From: JANOBJ01 sp031411575
GTDB taxonomy: Bacteria > Pseudomonadota > Gammaproteobacteria > Burkholderiales > Burkholderiaceae_C
Direction: 5' to 3'
Assembly: GCA_031411575.1 (NCBI GenBank)
Contig: JANOBJ010000187.1
Span: 1-23,830 of the forward strand
DNA: 23,830 nt
The notes below the pieces were generated by a model. It ran no database searches, was not told the DNA's origin, and saw only the letters and a list, made by a program, of their open reading frames with translations. This document shows positions 1 through 6,772 of the stretch, in pieces; positions within the stretch are counted from its first letter, which is position 1, and each line of letters starts with the position of its first letter. The position numbers and the translations under genes were made by a program.

Positions 1-29
1 AGGTACACGTCGTGGTCGTGGATGTTCAT
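1..29 (-). CDS. 5' end of a truncated minus-strand gene, product unknown
   Basis: A minus-strand ATG lies at 29-27. It is preceded by a strong ribosome binding site (GAGGGGG, complement of 39-45) with a nine-base spacer. Only nine codons are inside the window (M-N-I-H-D-H-D-V-Y), so the product cannot be named. The gene is divergent from the carboxymuconolactone-decarboxylase-like gene at 219. The 189 bases between them contain no other gene that I can see. A small inverted repeat, GCTCA-AAGA-TGAGC at 48-61, lies just upstream of this ribosome binding site and could be an operator, but the arms are only five bases. Confidence 0.5.
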
Positions 30-218
30 GGTTATCGTCCCCCTCATGCTCAAAGATGAGCCAGCTAACCATAGTTCGCCGCGACGGGGAGTTCAAATGC
101 GCGGTCATCTGATTGGGGGAGGTTTGGGTGGCGGCGCGCCACAAGGGCTGGTGCAGCAGGCCAGCGGCCACGGGTAACCCCCATCGCGCCAGATAGTTGG
201 CATGCCTACCATCGCCTC

Positions 219-809
219 ATGACCGAACGCCTGACCCAACTCACCTACGAATCGCTTGCGCCCGAGGTGCGGCCGTTGGCGGATGACATCCTCAAGGTCT
301 CCAGCGCCGCGCTGGGAGGGCCGTACAACGCGCTGCTGCGCAGCCCCGACATGGCGCGGCGCTGCTTTGACCTGCTGGATTACTTGCGCTTCAAGACCTC
401 GGTCAACAAGCGGCTCAATGAGTTCGCGATATTGATCCAGTCGCGCATTGCCAACGCGCAGTACGAGTGGTGGGCGCACGAGCCGATCGCGCGCAAGGCG
501 GGCCTGTCTGACGCCGTGATGGCCGACCTGCGCGAATGCCGCCGCCCCGCAGGCATGCAGGACGACGAGCGGCTGGTGTATGACTTCTGCGTCCAGCTCA
601 CGCTGAAACACCGCGTGCCCGACGCGCTGTGGGCCGAATGTGTGGCCGCCATGGGCGAGCAGCAGGTGATCGACCTCACCGTGCTGTCGGGCACCTACGT
701 GATGGTGTCGATGCTGCTCAATGCCACGCAGGTGGGCATTCCCGGTGGCGGCGCCGAGCCGTTGCGCGAGTTGACGCCGCTGGTGATCCGCGAGCGGCTG
801 CTCGCCTGA
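219..809 (+). CDS. Carboxymuconolactone decarboxylase family protein
   Basis: This 196-residue, all-helical protein has the AhpD/carboxymuconolactone-decarboxylase fold pattern. The segment with E-F-A-I-L and the Y-E-W-W-A-H motif, followed by A-R-K-A-G-L-S, is typical of the family branch that replaces the CxxC redox pair of AhpD with tryptophan and histidine. It therefore probably lacks peroxidase-type thiol chemistry. Known members include gamma-carboxymuconolactone decarboxylase, but many paralogues have no assigned substrate, so I do not assign one. The ATG at 219 is chosen because the family's N-terminus begins shortly after it; the ribosome binding site is weak. The transporter-binding-protein gene starts 56 bases downstream on the same strand, so the two may be cotranscribed. 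The family call is secure; the reaction is unknown. Confidence 0.85.
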   Translation: MTERLTQLTYESLAPEVRPLADDILKVSSAALGGPYNALLRSPDMARRCFDLLDYLRFKTSVNKRLNEFAILIQSRIANAQYEWWAHEPIARKAGLSDAVMADLRECRRPAGMQDDERLVYDFCVQLTLKHRVPDALWAECVAAMGEQQVIDLTVLSGTYVMVSMLLNATQVGIPGGGAEPLRELTPLVIRERLLA

Positions 810-865
810 ATGCCTTCGGCTGCTGGCCTGAGCGCCTTTCCATCCCAACAAATGCAGGAGACACC

Positions 866-1852
866 ATGAAGTCCATCCCCCGCCGTCTGGCGCTGGCCGG
901 CCTGGCCGCCACGTTCAGCCTTGCTGCACTCAACGCGGTGGCGCAGGATTTTCCGTCGCGCCCCATCACCATGGTCATGCCGTATGCGCCGGGCGGCCCG
1001 GGCGACACCATCACGCGGCTGTTTGCCGCTGCCATGCAGAAGACGCTGGGCCAGACCATCGTGGTGGACAACACGGCCGGCGCTTCCGGCTCCATCGGCA
1101 CGGCCAAGGTCGCGCGCAGCAAGCCTGATGGCTACACGCTGCTGATGATCCACGTGAGCCACGCCACCAACCAGGCGATGTACCAGAACCTGCCGTACCA
1201 CCCGGTGAACGATTTCGAGCCCATCGGCTCGGCCACCAGCGGGCCGATGGTCATCGTCGCGCGCAATGAATTCCCGGCGAAGGACCTCAATGAGTTCGTG
1301 GCCTACGTGAAGGCCAATCCCACCAAGGTGAGCCTGGCGCACGCGGGCGTGGGTTCGGCCTCGCACCTGTGCGGGCTGATGATGATGAACACGCTGGGCG
1401 TGCAGCTGACCGAGATTCCCTACAAGGGCACCGGCCCGGCGCTGACCGACCTGATGGGCGGGCAGGTCGATCTGCTGTGCGATCAGACCTCTGGCACGGT
1501 GCCGCCGGTCAAGGGCGGCAAGATCAAGGCCTACGCGTCGGCCGGCAAGGCGCGGCTGCCGCAGCTGCCCAACGTGCCGGCGATTGCCGAGGCGGGTGTG
1601 CAGGGCTTTGACATCAACATCTCGTTCGGCCTGTATGCGCCCAAGGGCACGCCCAAGCCGGTGCTGGATCAACTGACCGCGGCGCTGCAAAAGTCGGTGA
1701 CCGACCCGGAGGTGCGCGCCAAGCTCGACGGCATGGGCGTGGAGGCGGTGAGCGCCGAGCGCGCCACGCCAGCCGCGCTGCGCGCGCACCTGAAGAACGA
1801 GATCGACACCCTCGGTGGGTTGCTGATCAAGGCGGGCGTCAAGGCGAATTGA
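866..1852 (+). CDS. Bug/TctC family tripartite tricarboxylate transporter substrate-binding protein
   Basis: This is a 328-residue periplasmic solute-binding protein of the TctC (Bug) family. An N-terminal signal peptide (basic start, hydrophobic core, A-V-A cut site after residue 26) is followed by the family signature P-Y-A-P-G-G-P-G-D, then D-N-T-A-G-A-S-G-S-I-G, K-P-D-G-Y-T-L and P-Y-K-G-T-G-P-A. Family members bind carboxylates or other small acids for a TctAB membrane pair or as orphan sensors. No TctA or TctB gene is present here, as is usual for the many orphan copies in Burkholderiales. The ATG at 866 has AGGAG at 856-860, which decides this start over a longer open frame upstream. 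The ligand cannot be read from sequence. The 3' end is part of a 23-base tandem repeat. Confidence 0.93.
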   Translation: MKSIPRRLALAGLAATFSLAALNAVAQDFPSRPITMVMPYAPGGPGDTITRLFAAAMQKTLGQTIVVDNTAGASGSIGTAKVARSKPDGYTLLMIHVSHATNQAMYQNLPYHPVNDFEPIGSATSGPMVIVARNEFPAKDLNEFVAYVKANPTKVSLAHAGVGSASHLCGLMMMNTLGVQLTEIPYKGTGPALTDLMGGQVDLLCDQTSGTVPPVKGGKIKAYASAGKARLPQLPNVPAIAEAGVQGFDINISFGLYAPKGTPKPVLDQLTAALQKSVTDPEVRAKLDGMGVEAVSAERATPAALRAHLKNEIDTLGGLLIKAGVKAN

Positions 1853-1910
1853 CACTCCGCATCAAGGCCAACTGACGCCGGGCGTCAAAGTGAACTGACG
1901 CCGGGCGTCA
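1830..1910 (+). repeat. 23-bp tandem repeat overlapping the 3' end of the TctC gene
   Basis: Three successive 23-base units end in TGA at 1850-1852, 1873-1875 and 1896-1898, followed by a partial fourth unit to 1910. The first unit is the last seven codons plus stop of the transporter gene. The later units still read like a copied V/I-K-A/V-N-stop ending. Two copies of the 15-base perfect palindrome TGACGCCGGGCGTCA occur at 1873-1887 and 1896-1910. The repeat sits between two converging genes, so the palindromes could help end transcription, although no T-run follows. Confidence 0.8.
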
Positions 1911-1915
1911 GGGCC

Positions 1916-2794
1916 TCAAAACGAGACCGTCTCGCCTTCTGCCATCGGCACCACGCGCACCGGGTTGCCCTTCATCGCCTCCTGAAACTGCGCCAGCGTG
2001 CCGCGTGCGATCGGGTTCGAGTTGTAGTGCATGGGGATCACGCTCTTGGCCGGAATCCACTGCTTCAGCGCGTAGGCCACGTCGGCCGGGCCGGTGGTGA
2101 AGTTGCCGCCGTTGGGGGCCAGCACCAGATCGGGCTTGTAGTACTCGGCGATGAACTTCATGTCGCCAAAGAGCCCCGTATCGCCCATGTGCCAGATCTT
2201 GAAGCCGTTTTCCATCTCGATGATGTAGCCCACGGCCTCGCCGGCGGGGTGCGACTCGTTCTTGCCGGTGGCGGGGTTCATCCACACCAGCAGCGACGAA
2301 TGCTCGGCCTTCACCGCCGTCACCTTGATGCCAGGCACCGGCTCGACCATGCCGGTCTTGTTGAAGCGGTGCGTCAGGTCGGCCGGCAGCACGCCCAGCG
2401 TGATCAACGGCGTCATCATGTCGGCCGGGCCGTAGAGCTTGGTGTTGTGCAGCTTGGCCAACGCGGGCGCATCGCCGATGTGGTCGACGTGGGCGTGCGT
2501 GACCAGCAGCACGTCGATCTTGCCCAGCGCGGCCAGGTTGGTCTTGTACTGCGGTGGCGCCTTGGGGCCGCCGGTGATCCACGGGTCGATCACGATCACT
2601 TTGCCACCCGGTGACTTGATGCGAAACGCCGCCTGACCCAGCCACAGCAGTTCCGTCTTTCCGGCTGTGGCGGCAGGGGTGGCGCTGGCAGCGGGGCCGG
2701 CGGTCGGGCTTTGTGCGCAGCCGGTGGCGGCCAGCAGCGCCATGGCGCCCAGAGCGGCGGCCAGGGTGGTTTTCAGGGGAGCGGTGTTGGGCAT
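1916..2794 (-). CDS. MBL-fold metal-dependent hydrolase, predicted lipoprotein (UPF0173-like)
   Basis: This 292-residue protein has a lipoprotein signal: a hydrophobic stretch ending L-L-A-A-T-G-C with the lipidated cysteine at residue 26. A metallo-beta-lactamase fold follows, beginning with L-L-W-L-G-Q-A-A-F and D-P-W. The metal-binding motif H-A-H-V-D-H is at residues 100-105, and further elements are H-M-G-D-T-G, A-P-N-G-G and the late P-M-H-Y-N. This arrangement matches the YtkL/UPF0173 branch of predicted hydrolases, here exported to an envelope membrane. The substrate is unknown. The ATG at 2794 is preceded by AGGAA at suitable spacing. An in-frame upstream ATG at 2965 is rejected because the lipoprotein signal starts at 2794. 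The gene converges on the TctC gene and diverges from the DUF2889 gene. Confidence 0.88.
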   Translation of the reverse strand: MPNTAPLKTTLAAALGAMALLAATGCAQSPTAGPAASATPAATAGKTELLWLGQAAFRIKSPGGKVIVIDPWITGGPKAPPQYKTNLAALGKIDVLLVTHAHVDHIGDAPALAKLHNTKLYGPADMMTPLITLGVLPADLTHRFNKTGMVEPVPGIKVTAVKAEHSSLLVWMNPATGKNESHPAGEAVGYIIEMENGFKIWHMGDTGLFGDMKFIAEYYKPDLVLAPNGGNFTTGPADVAYALKQWIPAKSVIPMHYNSNPIARGTLAQFQEAMKGNPVRVVPMAEGETVSF

Positions 2795-2973
2795 GGAGCG
2801 TTCCTGATTCGGGTTTTGGGGCACGTTGAGGACAAAACAACGGCCATCGTAGGGGCGCTGCCGCGCAAAACTATCGGGGTTTGCCTCAAGCAGGGTCGCG
2901 CAGGCGGCCACGGTGCGCCGCACAAGCTGAGAAAATGGCGGTTTGGCAGTCATGCCACTTTGCAAAGCCCGCC

Positions 2974-3564
2974 ATGCCGCTCCCTACCCCCGCACCCCGC
3001 ACCCACCTGCACACCCGCGCCGTCACCTACCGCGGCTACCACCGCGAAGACGGGCTGTGGGACATCGACGCCGAGCTCACCGACACCAAGGCCTACACGC
3101 TGGAGCGCACCGAGCGCGGCATCATGCCCCCCGGCACGCCGGTGCACGGCATGCTGATCCGCGTGACTGTGGACGACCACATGACCATCCGCGCGATTGA
3201 ATCGTCGATGGAGCACACGCCGTTTGGCGAATGCCAGCAGGGCACGCCGCCGATGCAGCAGATGGTGGGCGCCACGCTCGGGCCGGGCTGGCGCCAGGCG
3301 ATCGACAAGGCGCTGGGCAGCACGCGCGGCTGCACGCACCTGCGCGAGCTGCTGTTCAACATGGCCACCGCCGCCTACCAGACCATCCCCGGTTACCGCG
3401 AGCGCCTGCGCCGCCAGGCCGGCACGCCCCACACCGAGCACGCCGAGCCGCCCTACCACCTGGGCAAGTGCATCGCGTGGGATTTTGACGGTGCGGTGGT
3501 GGCGCGGCACTACCCCAGGTTTGCGGGCTGGCAGCCGGTGAAGCGGGTGGAAAAAGACCGCTGA
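2974..3564 (+). CDS. DUF2889 domain-containing protein
   Basis: The 196-residue product has the DUF2889 pattern throughout. The N-terminus reads H-L-H-T-R, then G-Y-H-R-E-D-G-L-W-D-I-D, then L-T-D-T-K-A-Y. The middle has G-C-T-H-L-R-E-L, and the C-terminus has L-G-K-C-I-A-W-D-F-D-G followed by Y-P-R-F. Conserved histidine, aspartate and cysteine residues suggest a ligand- or metal-binding role, but the family function is unknown to me. The ATG at 2974 is preferred because family proteins start close to the P-x-P-x-P-x-x-H-L-H-T-R segment. An in-frame ATG at 2935 is possible, and neither has a strong ribosome binding site. No signal peptide or membrane segment is visible. It converges with the DUF4389 gene 37 bases downstream. 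Confidence 0.85.
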   Translation: MPLPTPAPRTHLHTRAVTYRGYHREDGLWDIDAELTDTKAYTLERTERGIMPPGTPVHGMLIRVTVDDHMTIRAIESSMEHTPFGECQQGTPPMQQMVGATLGPGWRQAIDKALGSTRGCTHLRELLFNMATAAYQTIPGYRERLRRQAGTPHTEHAEPPYHLGKCIAWDFDGAVVARHYPRFAGWQPVKRVEKDR

Positions 3565-3601
3565 CGTTGCCCAGACAGGATGGGGCCTGCCGCAGCGCTG
3601 A

Positions 3602-3898
3602 TCACCGCGCCGCCGGCCAGTCGCTGAACGGGAACGGCGCCTCCTCGGTGTCAAAGCTCACAAACCCGGCAATCTGCCGCAGGTACAGGCCCAGGCTCAG
3701 GCCAAAGTCGCGCAGCCGGGGGTTGGGCGCGTCGGTCAGCGCTGCCAGCACAAATTGCACCAGCGCCACCAGCACCAGCAGGCTGGCGGTGAGCTGGAAG
3801 GCCACGGCCATCACCAGGGTCAACAGGCCGCGCAGCCAGATGCTGCGCGCCTCTTGTGGCGCGGCGGGTGTGTCGGGCGTGTTGGGGGTATCGGTCAT
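3602..3898 (-). CDS. DUF4389 domain-containing membrane protein
   Basis: This 98-residue protein has a polar, proline- and threonine-rich N-terminus. A long hydrophobic region follows at roughly residues 25-55, enough for one long or two short membrane helices. The conserved DUF4389 tail comes next: N-P-R-L-R-D-F-G, L-Y-L-R-Q-I, F-V-S-F-D-T-E-E and P-F-P-F-S-D-W-P. These tail motifs make the family call clear. Function is unknown; it is a small inner-membrane protein. The ATG at 3898 has AGGA upstream at good spacing, which favours it over the ATG at 3916. It diverges from the cytochrome gene at 4003, but the FNR-type box between them fits the cytochrome promoter, and I see no matching -10 for this strand. 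Confidence 0.85.
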   Translation of the reverse strand: MTDTPNTPDTPAAPQEARSIWLRGLLTLVMAVAFQLTASLLVLVALVQFVLAALTDAPNPRLRDFGLSLGLYLRQIAGFVSFDTEEAPFPFSDWPAAR

Positions 3899-3955
3899 GG
3901 CGGGTTCCTGATGCAAGCGAAGTCTCCATGCTGACGCCGCGCGACCGGGCCGGGC

Positions 3956-3996
3956 TTGATCCAGGTCAAGGCCGGGCTGCGCCTGGGGGCTAGCAT
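3956..3996 (+). promoter_or_regulatory. FNR/DNR-type box and -10 element upstream of the small cytochrome c gene
   Basis: TTGAT-CCAG-GTCAA at 3956-3969 matches the FNR/ANR/DNR consensus TTGAT-N4-ATCAA with one mismatch. A -10-like TAGCAT lies at 3991-3996. That predicts transcription starting near 4003-4004, which centres the box about 41 bases upstream, the usual place for class II activation by this regulator family. The consensus and geometry are established knowledge; activity here is inferred. Confidence 0.6.
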
Positions 3997-4002
3997 GAAG
4001 CG

Positions 4003-4401
4003 ATGGCAGATGTTCCTGATCTTCTCCCCCGTCAACCCGGCGCCAAGGCTTGGCCGACCGTGCGTATTGCCGTGCTGGCCGGGTTGCTCATGGGGGCGGC
4101 GGGTGGGGCACAGGCGCAGCCAAAATCCACGCCGGCGCCAACGCCGTCCCGCGGCCAGTTGCTGTATGCCGCGCATTGCATCGAGTGTCACACCGCGCAG
4201 ATGCACTGGCGTGCCGACCGGCAGGCAACCGACTGGGAGACCCTGCGCGCGCAGGTACGCCGCTGGCAGGGCACCGCCGGCCTCGGCTGGAGCGATACCG
4301 ACATCGACGATGTGGCGCGCCACCTGAACGACACGATCTACCGGTATGCGCTGCCGCAGCAGCAGGCCAGCCGGGCGGATCCCAGGCGCCGCGAGCGCTG
4401 A
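4003..4401 (+). CDS. Small c-type cytochrome, exported
   Basis: The product, 132 residues from this start, is a small exported cytochrome. A signal-like hydrophobic segment ends in A-Q-A near residue 39. The heme-attachment motif C-I-E-C-H follows at residues 59-63, within Y-A-A-H-C-I-E-C-H-T-A-Q-M-H-W-R. Downstream are Q-V-R-R-W-Q and V-A-R-H-L-N-D-T-I-Y. I recognise this as a small cytochrome family of betaproteobacteria with no settled name. The only methionine after the heme motif is M67, just four residues away, so the sixth heme ligand is unclear; H107 is one candidate. The start is uncertain. ATG 4003 would coincide with the predicted transcription start, while an in-frame GTG at 4060 gives a compact signal peptide with AAGG upstream. 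An FNR-type box suggests induction at low oxygen. Confidence 0.82.
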   Translation: MADVPDLLPRQPGAKAWPTVRIAVLAGLLMGAAGGAQAQPKSTPAPTPSRGQLLYAAHCIECHTAQMHWRADRQATDWETLRAQVRRWQGTAGLGWSDTDIDDVARHLNDTIYRYALPQQQASRADPRRRER

Positions 4402-4477
4402 AGGTTGGTTTGACGGTATGGCTTGAGGGATGGATACGGGAGAATTGAGCTTTCTCCCGACACGCCGGAGCGCCGCC

Positions 4478-4732
4478 ATGGCCGAAACCACGATCACCAC
4501 GCCTGAGTACAAGCTGTTCCCGTCACCGCGCAACGTGCACCGGCAGCTGTTCGAGCATGAGGTGTTTGTGCCGCACCCCTACGCGCTGATCGATCTGCCC
4601 AGCTTTCACTTGAAGGGCAAGTACAGTTTGTTCGCCGCCAGCCGCAGCGCCGACGGCAAGCAGGGCCAGCTGGTGACCTTCGAGCTGGCGGCCGACCGCG
4701 ACAAGTTCAACGCGCGCTTCGTGCCGGACTGA
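4478..4732 (+). CDS. Small hypothetical protein
   Basis: This 84-residue protein starts M-A-E-T-T-I-T-T-P-E-Y-K-L. I do not recognise a family. It is soluble-looking, with a central stretch L-I-D-L-P-S-F-H-L-K-G-K-Y-S-L-F followed by an S-A-D-G-K turn and a charged C-terminal stretch, which could form a small beta-sheet domain. The ATG at 4478 is favoured by GGAG eight bases upstream; a longer in-frame ATG at 4430 lacks this. It lies 76 bases after the cytochrome gene on the same strand and may or may not be cotranscribed. It converges with the Nudix gene, leaving 27 bases between them. Coding potential is supported by a sensible start signal and the fit with its neighbours. Confidence 0.6.
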   Translation: MAETTITTPEYKLFPSPRNVHRQLFEHEVFVPHPYALIDLPSFHLKGKYSLFAASRSADGKQGQLVTFELAADRDKFNARFVPD

Positions 4733-4759
4733 CCAGCGGGGTGGGGCGCCAGGCCCGGC

Positions 4760-5488
4760 TCACTTCCACGCAAACGCCGGCTGCTCGAAGTGGGCCACAC
4801 GGGTGTGGCGCCCCTCGATGCAGACCTCGCGGAACTGGTACAGCACGGCGGCCGTGGGCGCGGCGATCCAGTGGTCGCCCACCGGCATGCGCAGCACGGT
4901 GTGCTCACTGTGCGCCTCGCGTGCCAGCAGCGGCGCATCAACGCGCAAAAACTCGGCCACCGGGATGCGGTGGATGCTGGCCACCTCGGCCGGGTTGGGC
5001 GTGAGCTGTTGCGCGGCACCGGCCCACACCACCACCGGCGTGATGACAAAGCCCGAGCGGGTGACGAAATCATCGAGCCGGCCGAGGATGGCGCTGGCGT
5101 CGAGCTGCAGATTCACTTCTTCGGCCATCTCGCGCAGCGCGGCCTGCTCGGCCGTTTCGCCGTCGTCGATGCGCCCGCCTGGGAGCGCCCACTGACCGGC
5201 GTGCTTGCGCAGGTGTTTGGCGCGACGCGTCAGCAGCAGCGCGGCCTGCGTGCTCCAGACCGCATGCTGCGCAAAGCCCGGCAGGTCGGCGCCATGGCCT
5301 TCGTCGACGATGGCCACGGCCACCGCGGCGGCGTGGGGGCGGTCAGGTTGTTGATCGGCAGGGTGTTCGGCTTTGGGGCTGGGCACGGCCAGCTGCAGCG
5401 GGAAAGCGCCCAACTGGGTCTGGATGTGGATGCGCAGCGCGTCGTCTCGAAGCAGCGCGCGGGCGGCGCCGGTTGCGGCGGCTGTCAC
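4760..5488 (-). CDS. Nudix hydrolase, CoA pyrophosphatase-like
   Basis: The 242-residue product has an N-terminal extension, then L-L-L-T-R-R-A-K-H-L-R-K-H-A-G-Q-W-A-L-P-G-G, then a Nudix box at about residues 105-127. The catalytic glutamates of the R-E-x-x-E-E core are at 120, 123 and 124. The L-L-T-R-R..L-R.H.G-Q segment resembles the NudL/NUDT7-type coenzyme A pyrophosphatases, so cleavage of CoA or a related nucleotide is the best guess. The glycine normally near the end of the Nudix box is asparagine (N126). The start is taken as GTG at 5488, seven bases after the stop of the upstream glyoxalase-like gene, with GGTGA in front. A longer frame reaching into that gene is less likely. Tight spacing implies cotranscription with the gene at 5496. 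Confidence 0.85.
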   Translation of the reverse strand: MTAAATGAARALLRDDALRIHIQTQLGAFPLQLAVPSPKAEHPADQQPDRPHAAAVAVAIVDEGHGADLPGFAQHAVWSTQAALLLTRRAKHLRKHAGQWALPGGRIDDGETAEQAALREMAEEVNLQLDASAILGRLDDFVTRSGFVITPVVVWAGAAQQLTPNPAEVASIHRIPVAEFLRVDAPLLAREAHSEHTVLRMPVGDHWIAAPTAAVLYQFREVCIEGRHTRVAHFEQPAFAWK

Positions 5489-5495
5489 GGGGCCA

Positions 5496-6287
5496 TCACC
5501 ACGTGTTGCGAAGCTCCCGCAGCCGGGCGAACACGGTCCGGGCATCGGGTTGGTCGGGCAGGTCGGGAAAGCTTTCGCGCAGCCGGGCAATCACGCTCGG
5601 GCTGGCGAGGCGCATGAAGGTGTTGAACTGCTTCTCTTCCTTGAGCGTGGTGATCACCGATGCCGTGGGGTTGTGGTCGGTCACGCTGGGGAGCAGGGCT
5701 TTGGCGGCGGCGTTGTCGGGCTCGCGCGCCAGCGTGAACTTGAGGTTGTTCTCGATGTAGTCGTGGCCGGGATAGACAAGGGTGTTGTCCGGCAGGCGGG
5801 CCAGTTGCTCCACAAAGGTGCTGAACAGGGCGTTGACGTCGCCACCGTTGTGCACGTTGCCGGCCCCGGCGTTAAACAGCGTATCGCCCGAGAACAGCGC
5901 CGGCTGCTCGGTGTGGGAGCGCAGGCAGATGTGGCACATCGTGTGGCCCGGCGTGTCCAGGCATTCCAGCTCAACGGTTTTGCCGACCTTGATGATGTCG
6001 CCAGCCTTCACGCCACGGTCCACGCCCGCGATGCGGCTGCCCGACTGGTGGTGCGCGATCAGCTTGGCGCCGGTGGCCGCGATCACGGCGGCGTTGCCAC
6101 CGGTGTGGTCGTGGTGCTCATGGGTGTTGAGCACCTGCGTGATCTGCCAGCCCTTGACCCTGGCGGTGGCCAGCGTCTTTTCATGGTCGAGCGGGTCGAT
6201 GGCGAGCGCCTCGCCGGTCTCGGGGCAGGCCACCAGGTAGTTGAAGTTGCGGTAGGCATTGCCGGTCCAGATGCGTTCGACGATCAT
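5496..6287 (-). CDS. gloB: Glyoxalase II-like MBL-fold hydrolase (hydroxyacylglutathione hydrolase family)
   Basis: This 263-residue cytosolic metallo-hydrolase shows the complete two-metal site of the glyoxalase II family. T-H-E-H-H-D-H gives H56, H58, D60 and H61, followed by H115 in T-P-G-H-T, D135 in S-G-D-T-L-F and H175 in P-G-H-D-Y. Glyoxalase II hydrolyses S-lactoylglutathione to D-lactate and glutathione. The C-terminal helical part, with N-x-x-T, K-E-E-K-Q-F-N and F-M-R, resembles the substrate-binding domain of hydroxyacylglutathione hydrolases, so the function is probable but not proven. ATG 6287 has GGAG nine bases upstream. The Nudix gene follows after seven bases, so the two likely form an operon. 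The first copy of the dispersed 68-nt element lies in the upstream region. A related persulfide dioxygenase-type enzyme is a less likely alternative. Confidence 0.83.
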   Translation of the reverse strand: MIVERIWTGNAYRNFNYLVACPETGEALAIDPLDHEKTLATARVKGWQITQVLNTHEHHDHTGGNAAVIAATGAKLIAHHQSGSRIAGVDRGVKAGDIIKVGKTVELECLDTPGHTMCHICLRSHTEQPALFSGDTLFNAGAGNVHNGGDVNALFSTFVEQLARLPDNTLVYPGHDYIENNLKFTLAREPDNAAAKALLPSVTDHNPTASVITTLKEEKQFNTFMRLASPSVIARLRESFPDLPDQPDARTVFARLRELRNTW

Positions 6288-6356
6288 GCTTGCGGGCTCC
6301 GGGGCGGTGTGGGGTGGGTAGGGACCATGACGGGCTGGAAGTGGCTCAAAAGCCGG

Positions 6357-6424
6357 TTTTTGGTGTCAAACAGGCCTGCGGTGCGCATCCTCTGGTCATA
6401 GTTTGCTATCAAAGTAATAGTAAA
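6357..6424 (+). repeat. Dispersed 68-nt intergenic element, copy A
   Basis: A T-run is followed by GC-rich sequence, then GGTCATAGTTTGCTAT and an AT-rich end. A stem-loop can form from TGCTA (6404-6408), nine loop bases and TAGTA (6418-6422), with one mismatch against the TAGCA arm of the other two copies. This is the most diverged of three similarly oriented copies in the window. It sits between the start of the glyoxalase-like gene and the 3' end of the small hypothetical gene. Confidence 0.7.
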
Positions 6425-6439
6425 TCAAATCGTATAGTG

Positions 6440-6667
6440 CTAGGGTGAACGGTGCAGGCGCGGCGCCGACAGCGCGGCCAGGTTGTCGTCAATGGCTTCG
6501 TCCAGGTCGCGCCAGCGGCCCGCCAGCTGGGCTGCGGCCACGGCCGCGTGCAGGGCCTTCAGGTCTTTCACGCTGGGCGCCACCTTGATCTGCGCAATGG
6601 CCGCCGCGGTATTGCCGCCCTTGACCAGCGCCAGCACCTTGGCCGCCCATTCACTGCTTTTTGCCAT
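6440..6667 (-). CDS. Small helical hypothetical protein
   Basis: This 75-residue, alanine- and leucine-rich protein is probably all helix: K-S-S-E-W-A-A-K-V-L-A-L-V, then A-I-A-Q-I-K-V-A-P-S-V-K-D-L-K-A-L-H, then R-W-R-D-L-D-E-A-I-D. I do not recognise the family. The ATG at 6667 is preceded by AGGTGA, a good ribosome binding site six bases away. An in-frame GTG nine bases upstream is an alternative. A longer open frame extends much further upstream but only mirrors the opposite-strand YciH gene and is discarded. The gene diverges from YciH, with 105 bases between them holding a short palindrome and a possible -10 element (TACAGT, complement of 6703-6708). Confidence 0.6.
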   Translation of the reverse strand: MAKSSEWAAKVLALVKGGNTAAAIAQIKVAPSVKDLKALHAAVAAAQLAGRWRDLDEAIDDNLAALSAPRLHRSP

Positions 6668-6701
6668 CGCATTCACCTGCCTGTTCTGCTGCACAGGGCT
6701 C

Positions 6702-6713
6702 ACTGTACACAGT
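6702..6713. promoter_or_regulatory. Short palindrome in a divergent intergenic region
   Basis: ACTGT-AC-ACAGT is a perfect 12-base inverted repeat, lying within a slightly larger imperfect symmetry (TCA...TGA). It sits between the small helical gene and YciH, over the possible minus-strand -10. It is not a LexA box, whose CTGT and ACAG half-sites are eight bases apart. An operator role is only a suggestion. Confidence 0.25.
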
Positions 6714-6772
6714 TGACCGGCGCTGGGGGGTGACGCGGATGGGACGCCATTGGCGCTAAGCTTGAGCGCACC

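Noticed and set aside
695..1855. A 386-codon minus-strand frame across the TctC gene
   Set aside because: It mirrors the codon pattern of a well-supported binding-protein gene with a signal peptide and ribosome binding site.
5373..6401. A 342-codon plus-strand frame opposite the glyoxalase-like gene, and a 275-codon frame at 4790-5617 opposite the Nudix gene
   Set aside because: Both are mirror frames of genes with intact catalytic motifs, and their own translations are low complexity.
6702..6713. Possible LexA (SOS) box
   Set aside because: CTGT and ACAG are only two bases apart here; a LexA site needs eight between them.
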